Below, piece after piece: positions 10,102 to 18,770 of a stretch of 64,000 bases of DNA. Within the stretch, counting starts at the first letter, position 1; each line of letters starts with the position of its first letter. The notes beneath the pieces are model-generated. The model ran no database searches. It saw nothing but the letters and a program-made list of their open reading frames with translations, and was not told where the DNA came from. The position numbers and the translations under genes were made by a program. Source of the stretch: Heliorestis convoluta. Its GTDB lineage: Bacteria; Bacillota; Desulfitobacteriia; Heliobacteriales; Heliobacteriaceae. The stretch covers positions 2,461,501 to 2,525,500 of the forward strand of contig NZ_CP045875.1 in NCBI RefSeq assembly GCF_009649955.1, in the 5' to 3' direction.

Positions 10102-10923
10102 TTGAAAGAACATGATTGTGAGAAAGAGAGGCCCCCATCGAGAGACCGAAAAGTTTGGGCTCTAGGAGCTACCATCTTCGTCGGTGCCTTGATTCTACCT
10201 TTATGGGCTTATGAGCATAATGAAGCTCCACCGACGGTAGAAAACAGCATAGAGATATCCCATGAGGATGTTGCCAAGGAGGGGGCACTCTTTTTTGGGC
10301 AATCAATCGAAAAAGAGAGCATAGAGCCTCAAATGATTGCTGAAATGGTACTAAATACACCTCTTCTAGAAGTAAGTGAAGACAATGAGCAGAAGGGTCA
10401 GACCCGAAGAACAGTCCTAGCTTCGCGAGGCGGTTCTCGGGAGGCAGCTAGAGATGTAGCTAGAGATGTAGCTGTAGCAGAGACCAAGGAGATGCAAGAA
10501 GAGGCAATCGAGATGAAAGAGCCAGTGGTTCCTGAAGTTGCGACAAATGAAGCGGTAGATATAACCAAAACTGAGAATAGAGCTGAAAGAACAGCATCTG
10601 TAGCAGAGGGTCTAGAGAATGCTGCAGCCATTGAAGCAATGACGGGTTTGTCTGTTACGGCAACAATGCAAGTTGAAGCAACAGCGTATACGCATACAGG
10701 AAACAGAACCTTCTCTGGAAAATGGCCCAAAGTGGGATTAATAGCCGTTGATCCTAGGGTCATTCCCATGGGGACAAAACTCTATGTGGAAGGATACGGA
10801 ATAGCAGAAGCAGCCGATACAGGTGGCGCTATAAAAGGTGCGATGATTGACGTTTTTTTTGATACTCGAGAAGAGTGTATCCTCTGGGGGCGGCGTCAAG
10901 TAACCATACATATTTTAAGATAG
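10102..10923 (+). CDS. Membrane-anchored 3D-domain protein
   Basis: A 273-residue protein with one N-terminal membrane segment (about residues 18-36), a long acidic and repetitive spacer (residues 40-190, including AARDVARDVA), and a C-terminal 3D domain. The 3D domain is a double-psi beta barrel like that of MltA/RlpA, with three Asp residues visible in AVDPRVIPMG, AADTGGAIKG and MIDVFFDT. This suggests a cell-wall hydrolase or binding role outside the membrane. TTG start with GAGGAGG 7 bases upstream. The next gene carries a close copy of the 3D domain but also DUF348 and G5 domains, so this one looks like a shortened paralogue. Confidence 0.82.
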   Translation: MKEHDCEKERPPSRDRKVWALGATIFVGALILPLWAYEHNEAPPTVENSIEISHEDVAKEGALFFGQSIEKESIEPQMIAEMVLNTPLLEVSEDNEQKGQTRRTVLASRGGSREAARDVARDVAVAETKEMQEEAIEMKEPVVPEVATNEAVDITKTENRAERTASVAEGLENAAAIEAMTGLSVTATMQVEATAYTHTGNRTFSGKWPKVGLIAVDPRVIPMGTKLYVEGYGIAEAADTGGAIKGAMIDVFFDTREECILWGRRQVTIHILR

Positions 10924-10934
10924 TACAAGATTGG

Positions 10935-10965
10935 AAAGAGGCTTCCTAAGGAGGCCTCTTTTTAT
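10935..10965 (+). terminator. Rho-independent terminator
   Basis: AAAGAGGC (10935-10942) pairs with GCCTCTTT (10954-10961), with further pairing of TTCC/GGA and a small loop. The tail is TTTTTAT. It ends the first 3D-domain gene. Confidence 0.85.
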
Positions 10966-11011
10966 ACATAGAATTCCAGGGAATGAAAAAGATAAAAAGT
11001 AGCTTTTAACT

Positions 11012-11040
11012 TTGACAAACTTTTCCTACGGCGTTACAAT
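11012..11040 (+). promoter_or_regulatory. Near-perfect sigma-A promoter for yabE
   Basis: TTGACA (11012-11017), a 17-base spacer and TACAAT (11035-11040) match the vegetative consensus at 11 of 12 positions. The predicted start lies near 11047, giving a leader of about 40 bases before ATG 11087. The gene therefore has its own promoter between two terminators. Confidence 0.85.
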
Positions 11041-11086
11041 AGAAAAAGTCCAGAGAGCTTGGACTTGTTTGAAAGGGGGACCTGTC

Positions 11087-12121
11087 ATGCCTGAAGAGGC
11101 TACTGGAACAACCGAGCAACAAGGAAAGTCTCTTTCGTGGATTGAGACATGGACGCAAAGGATGGATAAGAAAAAGAAAGGCCTATCCATCGCTGTTGCT
11201 AGCGTCCTATGCCTGCTATTAGCATTTGGGGTATATCAGTGGTTGGAGAATGAAGTCACCATCTATGTAGACGGCGAAGAAGTCATTGTGAACACATTTG
11301 CAAAAACGGTTGACGCAGTGTTAGTAGAAGCAGCGATTGAGCTCGGTGCAATGGACAAAGTAGAACCGGCTCTAGAAGAGACAATTGCAGACGGCACAGT
11401 CATACATATTGAAAGAGCCTTTACCGTAACCGTTCTCGCCGATGGGGAAAAGCAGGAATTGTTGACGACGACAGAAAAGGTAGAAACGTTGTTAGAACGC
11501 TTGGCCCTTGAACTAGGCCCCCTTGATCGAGTGGAGCCGGCGCTCGGTGAAATGGTAAGTGAGCCAGAAGAGATCCGAATTGTTCGTGTCACGCAAAAAG
11601 AAATTCGAGAAGAAGAGTCCCTTCCTTTTACGGTGGAACAGCGCCCCGATAACACTTTAGAAAAGGGCCTGCGCCGTGTAGCTTCTCGCGGTCGTAACGG
11701 CTTGGCGCAGTCGACCATTCGCGTCACTTACGAAGACGGTATTCCTGTACGCCGGGAAGTGTTGTCTCGAGAAATCGTTCGTGAGCCTGTAACGCAAGTG
11801 GTAGCGATGGGAACTATTGATCGGGTCTCTAGAGGTGGTTTGAACTTTCGCTTTCAAGAAGTTCGTCACATGGTAGCAACAGCCTATACGCATACGGGTC
11901 GCAATACGGCATCGGGTGTCTACCCCCAAGTGGGTATGGTTGCTGTAGATACCAATGTCATTCCTATGGGGACCCGACTTTACGTAGAAGGATATGGTTA
12001 TGCAAGAGCCGCTGATCGCGGTAGTGCGATTATCGGGGATAAAATCGACCTTTTTATGGAGACATCTAATGAGGCGCGGCGCTGGGGTGTACGAACTGTG
12101 AAAGTATACATATTGGAATAA
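11087..12121 (+). CDS. yabE: YabE-like DUF348/G5/3D cell-wall protein
   Basis: A 344-residue secreted or anchored protein. After a cytoplasmic start there is a membrane segment (about residues 30-50), two DUF348 repeats (VTIYVDGEEVIVNTFAKTVD; FTVTVLADGEKQELLTTTEK), a G5-like region (RVTYEDGIPVRREVLSREIV) and a C-terminal 3D domain (HMVATAYTHTGRNTASG to the end). This is the layout of B. subtilis YabE and is related to RpfB. A muralytic or autolysin role is inferred. ATG 11087 follows AAAGGGGGACC. Its place between tatD and rnmV is conserved. Confidence 0.9.
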   Translation: MPEEATGTTEQQGKSLSWIETWTQRMDKKKKGLSIAVASVLCLLLAFGVYQWLENEVTIYVDGEEVIVNTFAKTVDAVLVEAAIELGAMDKVEPALEETIADGTVIHIERAFTVTVLADGEKQELLTTTEKVETLLERLALELGPLDRVEPALGEMVSEPEEIRIVRVTQKEIREEESLPFTVEQRPDNTLEKGLRRVASRGRNGLAQSTIRVTYEDGIPVRREVLSREIVREPVTQVVAMGTIDRVSRGGLNFRFQEVRHMVATAYTHTGRNTASGVYPQVGMVAVDTNVIPMGTRLYVEGYGYARAADRGSAIIGDKIDLFMETSNEARRWGVRTVKVYILE

Positions 12122-12181
12122 TTATCCTTGCTATGCTCCGACCGGGCATGGCGGGTTAATGCGAAAATGATTTGGATCTCG

Positions 12182-12208
12182 CCTGCCTCCCCATAGGGCA
12201 GGTTTTTT
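12182..12208 (+). terminator. Rho-independent terminator after yabE
   Basis: CCTGCC (12182-12187) pairs with GGCAGG (12197-12202), followed by six T residues. It lies between yabE and rnmV. Confidence 0.8.
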
Positions 12209-12252
12209 CGTGTTATAATGTTAATGGCAGCTCGCCTTGAGGAGATGAAGTC

Positions 12253-12816
12253 TTGACAAAAGAAAAAATTGGTGAAGTCATTGTCGTAGAAGGCCGAGAT
12301 GATTTGATAGCCGTAAAAAAGGCAGTAGAAGCCCAAGTCATTATTACACAAGGTCTCGGTCTTAGTCCCAAGACAGTGGCTCTGATTCAAGAAGCGCAGA
12401 AACGTTGTGGTGTCATTGTTTTCACCGACCCTGATGGACCTGGCGAGCGAATTCGGCGATGGATTACAGAAGCGGTGCCTGGTGTGAAGCATGCTTTTCT
12501 ACCCCTTTCGCAGGCCAGAGAAGCAAGGAAAGTAGGCATTGAACATGCCTCTACCGATGACATTCGCCAGGCTTTGTTACAAGTCCGCTCCCCCGGACAA
12601 GCCTCTGCTGGCTTTACCAGAGAAGATATGCGCAACTGGAAGCTAGAAGGTAGCCCCGAAGCAGCATGGCGTCGACAAGCTTTGGGAGAACGCTTGGGAA
12701 TGGGACATGCCAATGCGAAACAGTTTCTACAACGCCTGAATCATTTCGCCATCTCTAGGGCAGAAGTGGAAGAGGCGTTAGCGAAGATAGGAGAAAAGCC
12801 GTGTCAAGAGAAATAA
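12253..12816 (+). CDS. rnmV: Ribonuclease M5
   Basis: RNase M5 matures 5S rRNA in low-GC Gram-positives. The N-terminal TOPRIM domain is clear: VVEGRDDLIAVKKA holds the catalytic Glu, and VIVFTDPDGPGERIR holds the DxD. Length (187 residues) is normal. TTG start with GGAG 8 bases upstream. The gene overlaps rsmA by 16 bases, as in many Firmicutes where the two rRNA-processing genes are linked. Confidence 0.95.
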   Translation: MTKEKIGEVIVVEGRDDLIAVKKAVEAQVIITQGLGLSPKTVALIQEAQKRCGVIVFTDPDGPGERIRRWITEAVPGVKHAFLPLSQAREARKVGIEHASTDDIRQALLQVRSPGQASAGFTREDMRNWKLEGSPEAAWRRQALGERLGMGHANAKQFLQRLNHFAISRAEVEEALAKIGEKPCQEK

Positions 12817-13664
12817 GAGAACGTCTAGCTCGCTATGGCATACGAGCTAAAAAAGGCTTAGGTCAGAACTTTTTGGTCGATAAACAGTATGTTCAAAAAA
12901 TCATAGATGCTGCACAACTGCAAGCAGGGTCTGTTGTTGTTGAGATTGGACCAGGTCCTGCGACGCTAACGCCCTATCTAGCCCAAGAAGTAGGTTCATC
13001 CGGTAAGGTCATTGCCATTGAAGTCGATGAAGCATTGCGAGAACTTTTAACAGACTTTGCCAGTGAATTCCCACAGGTGAAAATTCACTGGCAAGATGCT
13101 TTGCAAGTCGACTATGATCAACTTACAGAGCCCTATTTACCACCAGGAGGATCTTTTGTCCTTGTGGCCAATTTGCCTTACTATATTACCACACCGATTA
13201 TTATGCACTTGCTAGAAAGTAAGTTTTCCTATTCTCATCTTGTTGTGATGGTACAAAAAGAAGTGGCCCAGCGAATTGTGTCGCCACCTGGAAATAAGAA
13301 CTATGGTGCTCTTTCCGTAGCGGTACAATTTCACTGCCATGTTGATCTGGTTACAACCGTTCCACCCGGTGCTTTCGTACCAGCCCCGAAAGTTAGTTCT
13401 GCTGTAGTGCGATTGGAGCGCCGTAAGGTACCACCCGTATCGTTGCTCGATGAACGTTATTTTTTCCAAACTGTTCGTGCCGCATTTAACCAGCGACGCA
13501 AGACTTTGCTCAATGCCTTGTCGTCTCTTGATACAAAGCTTACTAAAGCAGAGTTGGCTTCTCTTTTGGCCAATAAAAATATTGATCCAACTCGACGAGG
13601 AGAGACGCTTTCCCTGGATGAATTTGCAATTGTAGCAAACGCTTTGACAGAAGTGAAAAAATGA
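12801..13664 (+). CDS. rsmA: 16S rRNA (A1518/A1519-N6)-dimethyltransferase
   Basis: KsgA/RsmA dimethylates two adjacent adenines near the 3' end of 16S rRNA during small-subunit assembly. Seen are KKGLGQNFLVDK, the SAM motif VVEIGPGPATLT, the acidic residue in AIEVDEAL, and the catalytic LVANLPYYITTPI (NLPY). Length (287 residues) is standard. GTG start with GGAG 8 bases upstream, inside the end of rnmV. A terminator follows at 13722-13771. Confidence 0.96.
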   Translation: MSREIRERLARYGIRAKKGLGQNFLVDKQYVQKIIDAAQLQAGSVVVEIGPGPATLTPYLAQEVGSSGKVIAIEVDEALRELLTDFASEFPQVKIHWQDALQVDYDQLTEPYLPPGGSFVLVANLPYYITTPIIMHLLESKFSYSHLVVMVQKEVAQRIVSPPGNKNYGALSVAVQFHCHVDLVTTVPPGAFVPAPKVSSAVVRLERRKVPPVSLLDERYFFQTVRAAFNQRRKTLLNALSSLDTKLTKAELASLLANKNIDPTRRGETLSLDEFAIVANALTEVKK

Positions 13665-13686
13665 CTGGAATTAACAAAATAGGGTA

Positions 13687-13715
13687 TTGCCAAAGTCTGT
13701 AGGAATCCCTATAAT
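13687..13715 (+). promoter_or_regulatory. Strong sigma-A-type promoter abutting a terminator
   Basis: TTGCCA (13687-13692), a 17-base spacer and a perfect TATAAT (13710-13715). Transcription would start near 13722, exactly where the 5' arm of the next hairpin begins. It could make a terminated RNA of about 50 bases or feed glnB by read-through. Confidence 0.55.
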
Positions 13716-13721
13716 AAAATC

Positions 13722-13772
13722 AAGACAGAGACGTCGGATGCACAAACATCGACTTCTCTGTCTTTTTTTTTC
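13722..13772 (+). terminator. Rho-independent terminator between rsmA and glnB
   Basis: AAGACAGAG (13722-13730) pairs with CTCTGTCTT (13756-13764). Inner pairing of about eight bases has one mismatch and one bulge, and CACAAA is the loop. A run of T ends it. Confidence 0.85.
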
Positions 13773-13863
13773 TGGCGACAGCGCTAGGGGAACTGTTATG
13801 ACGTTCTAGGAAAGGGCTGTCACGGAGCTAGAGGCATCATTTTTATAAAATCTACTATATTGA

Positions 13864-14216
<353 letters not shown>

Positions 14217-14270
14217 GATTTATTATTTTTAATCTGGAATTTTTAAGTACTTTTTGCCGGGGAGCAATGA

Positions 14271-14321
14271 AGCTCTCGAGGAAAGCGATTGGGTTGGCTT
14301 TCCTCGAGAGCTTTTTGTTTT
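14271..14321 (+). terminator. Perfect 16-bp terminator between glnB and amt
   Basis: A 16-base perfect stem (14271-14286 with 14297-14312) and a 10-base loop are followed by TTTTGTTTTT. It sits about 40 bases before the amt start, so amt either has its own promoter inside this region or is expressed by read-through. Confidence 0.85.
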
Positions 14322-14361
14322 TCACTTGAATTTAGGGAACAAGCATAAGGAGGAGAATCTC

Positions 14362-15792
14362 ATGATAAACAGAGTGAATAGAATCTTTAATGCAACGAGT
14401 TGGACAGCAGTCGGTATATTTTTCATATTAATTTTGCTAGGTCTTATTATGCCTTTTGCAGCGATAGCAGCGCCGGATGCAGACGGTGCATTGGCCATAG
14501 ATACAGGTGATACCGCTTTTATTATTCTATGTGCAGCTCTCGTTATGTTAATGACGCCTGCCCTTTCTTTGTTCTATGGCGGTATGGTGCGTAAGAAAAA
14601 CGTCTTGAGCACCATGATGCATAGCTTTATGGCCATTTGTGTTGTCTCTATTGTCTGGGTTCTATATGGCTACTCTTTGGCTTTTGCTCCTGATGTAGCA
14701 GGCGTTGTAGGAAATCTAGACTGGGCTGGCTTAATCGGTGTCGGCTTAGCACCCAATCCAGATATTGTGGAAACGATTCCACACCTGCTTTTTGCGGCTT
14801 TTCAGTTGATGTTTGCCATTATTACGGTTGCAATTATTAGTGGTTCTTTTGCTGAACGAATTCGCTTTCCTGCTTTTTTGCTTTTTATTGCCATCTGGGT
14901 TACTGTTATCTACGCACCACTGGCTCACTGGGTTTGGGGCGGTGGTTGGATAGATGAGATGGGTGCTCTTGACTTCGCCGGTGGTACTGTCGTTCATATT
15001 AGTTCCGGTGTGACGGGTCTTGTCTTAGCCATTTTATTAGGAAAGCGTCGTGGTTGGGGGACTGTTTCCATGGCACCTCATCAACTGCCCATGACTGTTT
15101 TAGGCGGCGCTCTCCTTTGGTTTGGTTGGTTTGGTTTTAATGCTGGTAGTGCTCTAGCCGCCGATGGTATTGCTGCCTTGGCTTTTATAACAACGAACAC
15201 AGCGACAGCAGCCGGTGCTTTAGGCTGGATTGCTTATGAATGGATTCGTCAGGGCAAACCAACAATGCTTGGGGCTGTTTCGGGGGCCATTGCAGGTCTT
15301 GTTGCAATTACACCTGCGGCAGGCTTTGTAACACCTCTTGCAGCTATTCCCATGGGCTTTATTTCTGGTGTTATTTGCTACTATGCCATTTTAATGAAAA
15401 ATCGTCTCGGCTATGATGATTCTCTGGATGCTTTTGGCATTCATGGTGTTGGTGGTACCTGGGGCGCTCTGGCTACAGGCCTTTTTGCAACAACCATGGT
15501 CAATGCTGATGGAGCCGATGGACTTTTCTACGGAAATCCTGAATTGGTAGTAATCCAGATAATTGCCGTTATAGCTACCTTTATCTTTGCCGGTGTGGGC
15601 ACATTCCTTATCTACCATCTTGTTAACTCCATTGTAAAAATGAGAGTGAGTGCAGAGGATGAAGAAGTTGGCCTCGATGTCAGTCAACATGGTGAAGAAG
15701 CCTATGGTTTCCTTAATCCTAGCAGTAGTATTTCAACGACAGGTACAGGTGGATCAAATACAACGACTCCTCAAAAAACAATCTCTTCATAG
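14362..15792 (+). CDS. amt: Ammonium transporter Amt
   Basis: A 476-residue Amt/Mep/Rh channel that imports ammonium at the cytoplasmic membrane. An N-terminal hydrophobic segment (about residues 13-38) probably acts as a signal or first helix, followed by about 11 membrane helices. Family motifs include MTPALSLFYGGMVRKKNVLS, FAGGTVVHISSG and DDSLDAFGIHGVGGTWG (pore His). The cytoplasmic tail after residue 430 is long and Ser/Thr-rich. ATG 14362 follows AAGGAGGAG. It lies just after glnB. Confidence 0.96.
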   Translation: MINRVNRIFNATSWTAVGIFFILILLGLIMPFAAIAAPDADGALAIDTGDTAFIILCAALVMLMTPALSLFYGGMVRKKNVLSTMMHSFMAICVVSIVWVLYGYSLAFAPDVAGVVGNLDWAGLIGVGLAPNPDIVETIPHLLFAAFQLMFAIITVAIISGSFAERIRFPAFLLFIAIWVTVIYAPLAHWVWGGGWIDEMGALDFAGGTVVHISSGVTGLVLAILLGKRRGWGTVSMAPHQLPMTVLGGALLWFGWFGFNAGSALAADGIAALAFITTNTATAAGALGWIAYEWIRQGKPTMLGAVSGAIAGLVAITPAAGFVTPLAAIPMGFISGVICYYAILMKNRLGYDDSLDAFGIHGVGGTWGALATGLFATTMVNADGADGLFYGNPELVVIQIIAVIATFIFAGVGTFLIYHLVNSIVKMRVSAEDEEVGLDVSQHGEEAYGFLNPSSSISTTGTGGSNTTTPQKTISS

Positions 15793-15865
15793 TCATAAAA
15801 CCACACAGACCCTTCAAGGAAAATCCTTTACAAGGGAATCAAAGAAATATATGGTATGTATTCGA

Positions 15866-15906
15866 CAGGGCAGAAAAGAACGATTTCTATCTGCCCTGCT
15901 TTTCTG
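15866..15906 (+). terminator. Terminator after amt
   Basis: CAGGGCAGA (15866-15874) pairs with TCTGCCCTG (15890-15898), with a 15-base loop and a weak tail CTTTTCTG. Confidence 0.6.
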
Positions 15907-16033
15907 TCACAATTTCCTCTAACTGTAGAATCTTAACTGTCGCCTTCAATCACGCCCCTACTTTTTTTCTCATACTGATAATACTGACGCAGATGTCGAC
16001 GAGTTTTTGAATATTGTGGGGGAGATGTAATAT

Positions 16034-16873
16034 ATGGAGGAACGACGAGTCGGAACCATCGTAACCCGGAACTCCTATGGCAATGATGTTTTTTTCCGTA
16101 TTGTGGCGATTCGAGCAGGGGAGGAAGAACCGGAAGCGCTGTTAGAAGGCTTAGATGTTCGCTTGATAGCCGATGCGCCTTGTAGCGATTTAGATGCACC
16201 GCCGTTGCTTGAAATTTTTCGATACAAGCAAAGGTTACTCGTTCGCCACCATAAACGTATTGCCAGTTTGCTGCAAGGGTATCAGGAAAAGGGATATTTG
16301 CAGGGAAAGACGGAGCGAGACAAAGAAGAACCGAGACAACCGAGACCCGGATCGGTTTTACACATTGATGGAAACAAAGACTACCTAGCCTTATGTATGG
16401 ATACGTACAAACAATTACAAATTTCAGCCGTTGGGGTTCATCGCGAAGAACATGATTTTCCCCAGATTGTGTCAGACTATTTAACGCAAAGGCCTTTTGA
16501 TATACTTGTAATCACAGGCCACGATAGCTTGCTCAAACATCAAAGTGACTTAGAATCAATTGATTCGTACCGCAGTTCCCGATATTTTGTGGAAGCGGTC
16601 CGTAGAGCAAGAATGATAGTGCCCAATCCAGAAGATCTAGTTATTTTTTCAGGTGCTTGTCAATCTTACTATGAAGCCATTCTAAATGCCGGTGCTAACT
16701 TTGCTACTTCACCAGACCGAGTGATGATCCATGCGCTAGATCCTGTCTTTATCGCGCAAAAAGTGGCTTACACACCACGGGATGAATATGTAGAAGTAAC
16801 AGAAGCGGTTGCGAGTACGATTACAGGCGCTGAAGGCGTCGGCGGTGTTACAACAAGAGGTTGCTTTCGGTAG
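16034..16873 (+). CDS. yabG: Sporulation-specific protease YabG
   Basis: YabG is a cysteine-type protease that processes spore coat proteins in the mother cell. The 279-residue protein matches the family in length. Its landmarks are GTIVTRNSYGNDVFFRI, PGSVLHIDGNKDYL, FDILVITGHDSL and FSGACQSYYEAILNAGANFA (conserved His and Cys). ATG 16034 follows GGGGGAGATG. In Bacillus it lies just after ksgA; here glnB-amt are inserted between. It is good evidence that the organism can make endospores or descends from spore formers. Confidence 0.93.
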   Translation: MEERRVGTIVTRNSYGNDVFFRIVAIRAGEEEPEALLEGLDVRLIADAPCSDLDAPPLLEIFRYKQRLLVRHHKRIASLLQGYQEKGYLQGKTERDKEEPRQPRPGSVLHIDGNKDYLALCMDTYKQLQISAVGVHREEHDFPQIVSDYLTQRPFDILVITGHDSLLKHQSDLESIDSYRSSRYFVEAVRRARMIVPNPEDLVIFSGACQSYYEAILNAGANFATSPDRVMIHALDPVFIAQKVAYTPRDEYVEVTEAVASTITGAEGVGGVTTRGCFR

Positions 16874-16884
16874 CTGAAAAAAAG

Positions 16885-16927
16885 AAAAAAGCCCTGCTGT
16901 CAAAATCTTGATAGGCAGGGCTTTTTT
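16885..16927. terminator. Bidirectional terminator between yabG and the ferredoxin-like gene
   Basis: A 13-base perfect outer stem (16885-16897 with 16915-16927) has A-runs on one side and T-runs on the other, so it can stop transcription from both converging genes. Confidence 0.85.
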
Positions 16928-16942
16928 ACAACTATTTCACTT

Positions 16943-17614
16943 TCACTTTTTTTCTGTACTCCTGTTGTGAGAAGAAAGGGGAGACAGAAGTGGAGGTGCC
17001 TCCTTTGTAAGAACAGAGTTGCGATCGAGCCAAGCGCGGAAACGTTCTTGAGAAGAAGGCCCTTCGTTCATCGTTGCGGTCAGATAAGGCTCTAATAAGG
17101 CTAGAATGTTTTGTATAACTTCATCATGGGAAAGATAATGGCCCACAGGAATAGCAAAAGCAGGTTGGCGGCCTAATTTGCCTCCTACCAGCAAAGACCA
17201 ACCACTTTTCCCCTCTTCTAGGGTGCCTGTTGGGCAAACTTCAATACAGCGACCACAGGCCAGACAGTGCTCTGAAAAATGAGGCCCTTGGTCGAGAAGG
17301 TGTACGTACTTTTCAGGGCAAGCTTTCACACAAGCTTGGCAGTGAATACAGGGGTGGTCTGTAATAACTGGTTTTTGCCGTCCTTGTAAGCCAAAATCTC
17401 GCACTTGTGGTTGAGAACAGCTATTGGGGCAACAAGAAAGGGAAAAGCGAAGCATGCTGTGATGACTAGATACGTTATGTCCTTCCAGACGCCTTTCTAA
17501 GATCTCCTGTAGTGAAAGAAGAAGTTCTTGTGCGGAAAGGACTGCATAGGAACAGTTCTGGTTTCCACGGCAAGTATCTATCTTAAAAGGTGGTAAAACA
17601 GGCGCTTGACTCAT
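16943..17614 (-). CDS. Sulfite/nitrite reductase-like 4Fe-4S ferredoxin protein
   Basis: A minus-strand protein of about 223 residues. The N-terminal half resembles the siroheme/4Fe-4S half of sulfite and nitrite reductases: DTCRGNQNC, then LSCCPNSCSQPQVRDFG. Two ferredoxin clusters follow, CIHCQACVKACP and CLACGRCIEVCP, and a C-terminal stretch with LVGGKLGRQP. The protein is much shorter than full sulfite reductases, so it may be a small assimilatory-type sulfite reductase or an electron-transfer relative. I chose ATG 17614 because GGAGG lies 8 bases upstream. It stands alone on its strand. Confidence 0.78.
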   Translation of the reverse strand: MSQAPVLPPFKIDTCRGNQNCSYAVLSAQELLLSLQEILERRLEGHNVSSHHSMLRFSLSCCPNSCSQPQVRDFGLQGRQKPVITDHPCIHCQACVKACPEKYVHLLDQGPHFSEHCLACGRCIEVCPTGTLEEGKSGWSLLVGGKLGRQPAFAIPVGHYLSHDEVIQNILALLEPYLTATMNEGPSSQERFRAWLDRNSVLTKEAPPLLSPLSSHNRSTEKK

Positions 17615-17854
17615 AGTAGTAACCTCCATTTTGTACTGCCACCATTATAGGGCCTGACTCTTATAGAAGGCTGTGAGCAAGATCAAAGCGGAGTCTATAT
17701 CATCCAAGTATGAAAGCAATTGTTCATTGGAAAAAATGAAAAGAATACATAACATGGTAGATTAGAGAGAAATATGTCGATTTTTTCTTAGTGGAAAAAA
17801 GGAGATGGGCTATCGGTCGCGGAATATCAGTAACAGAAAAACCTTGGGGAAGAG

Positions 17855-18766
17855 GTGAGCTTCATTTTACAAAAGATGGCACCGGCTAAAATAAACTTAA
17901 CTCTTGATGTTTTAGGACGACGAACCGATGGCTATCACCAAGTTGCCATGGTTATGCAAACGATCGATTTATGCGATACACTGAGGGTTCGCCGACGCGA
18001 TGACAAAAGGATTTTTTTGCATGGAGGCAATGACGAAGCGCCTCCTGATCAATCCAATCTTGTCTATCGAACGGTACAGTTAATAGCAGAAACAAAAGGC
18101 TTAAAGAGCGGCTTGGATATTTATTTGGAAAAAAAGATTCCTGTTGCAGCGGGGTTGGCCGGCGGTAGTTCTGATGCGGCAGCGATGATGAAATTGTTGA
18201 ACCAGCTTTGGGAAATGCAGCTTTCTCCACAGGATATGGAGAGAGAACTGGCAAAGCTTGGGTCCGACATTCCCTTTCTTGTGCAAGGAGGCACAGCCTT
18301 AGCTACAGGTAGAGGAGAGCAATTGCAGCCTTTACCAGCAGCACCTCCTTTTTGGGTCCTACTAATTAAACCACCTTTTGGTGTTTCTACGCCCAAGGTG
18401 TACCAGGCCTTGCAAGCACCTCTGTGGCAAGGCGAACCAGAATCTGATCAGCAGTTGGCCTTAACAGCCAATACGGTAACTATAATAGAAGCACTGCAAA
18501 AGAATTCCTATGAAGCAATGATTGCAGCACTGGGGAATGATTTAGAACAAGTTACCCTACAATGGCATCCTGAATTAAAGGAATACAAGCAGATCCTGCT
18601 TGATGCTGGCGTTGACCAAGCGATGATGTCAGGAAGCGGTCCTACGATCATGGGCTTTGTTCAAAAGGAAGAAAAAGCAAGGGCGATTGCGGATGCTGTG
18701 GCGACATTGTTCGAAAAGAAAGGTTGTCAAGTCTATGTAGCTCGTTCTCTTAATAAGGAGGAATAA
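17855..18766 (+). CDS. ispE: 4-diphosphocytidyl-2-C-methyl-D-erythritol kinase
   Basis: IspE phosphorylates CDP-methylerythritol in the MEP route to isoprenoids, needed here for farnesyl, carotenoid and quinone chains. The GHMP kinase motifs are clear: PAKINLTLDVLGRRTDGYH, PVAAGLAGGSSDAAAMM (ATP loop) and MMSGSGPTIMGF. Length (303 residues) is normal. GTG start after GGGGAAGAG. It is followed by a GntR regulator where Bacillus has purR. Confidence 0.95.
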   Translation: MSFILQKMAPAKINLTLDVLGRRTDGYHQVAMVMQTIDLCDTLRVRRRDDKRIFLHGGNDEAPPDQSNLVYRTVQLIAETKGLKSGLDIYLEKKIPVAAGLAGGSSDAAAMMKLLNQLWEMQLSPQDMERELAKLGSDIPFLVQGGTALATGRGEQLQPLPAAPPFWVLLIKPPFGVSTPKVYQALQAPLWQGEPESDQQLALTANTVTIIEALQKNSYEAMIAALGNDLEQVTLQWHPELKEYKQILLDAGVDQAMMSGSGPTIMGFVQKEEKARAIADAVATLFEKKGCQVYVARSLNKEE

Positions 18767-18770
18767 AACA

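Noticed and set aside
10438-10480. Short repeated GAGATGTAGCTA units as a CRISPR or VNTR
   Set aside because: Only two short in-frame copies, coding for ARDVARDVA in the 3D-domain protein spacer.
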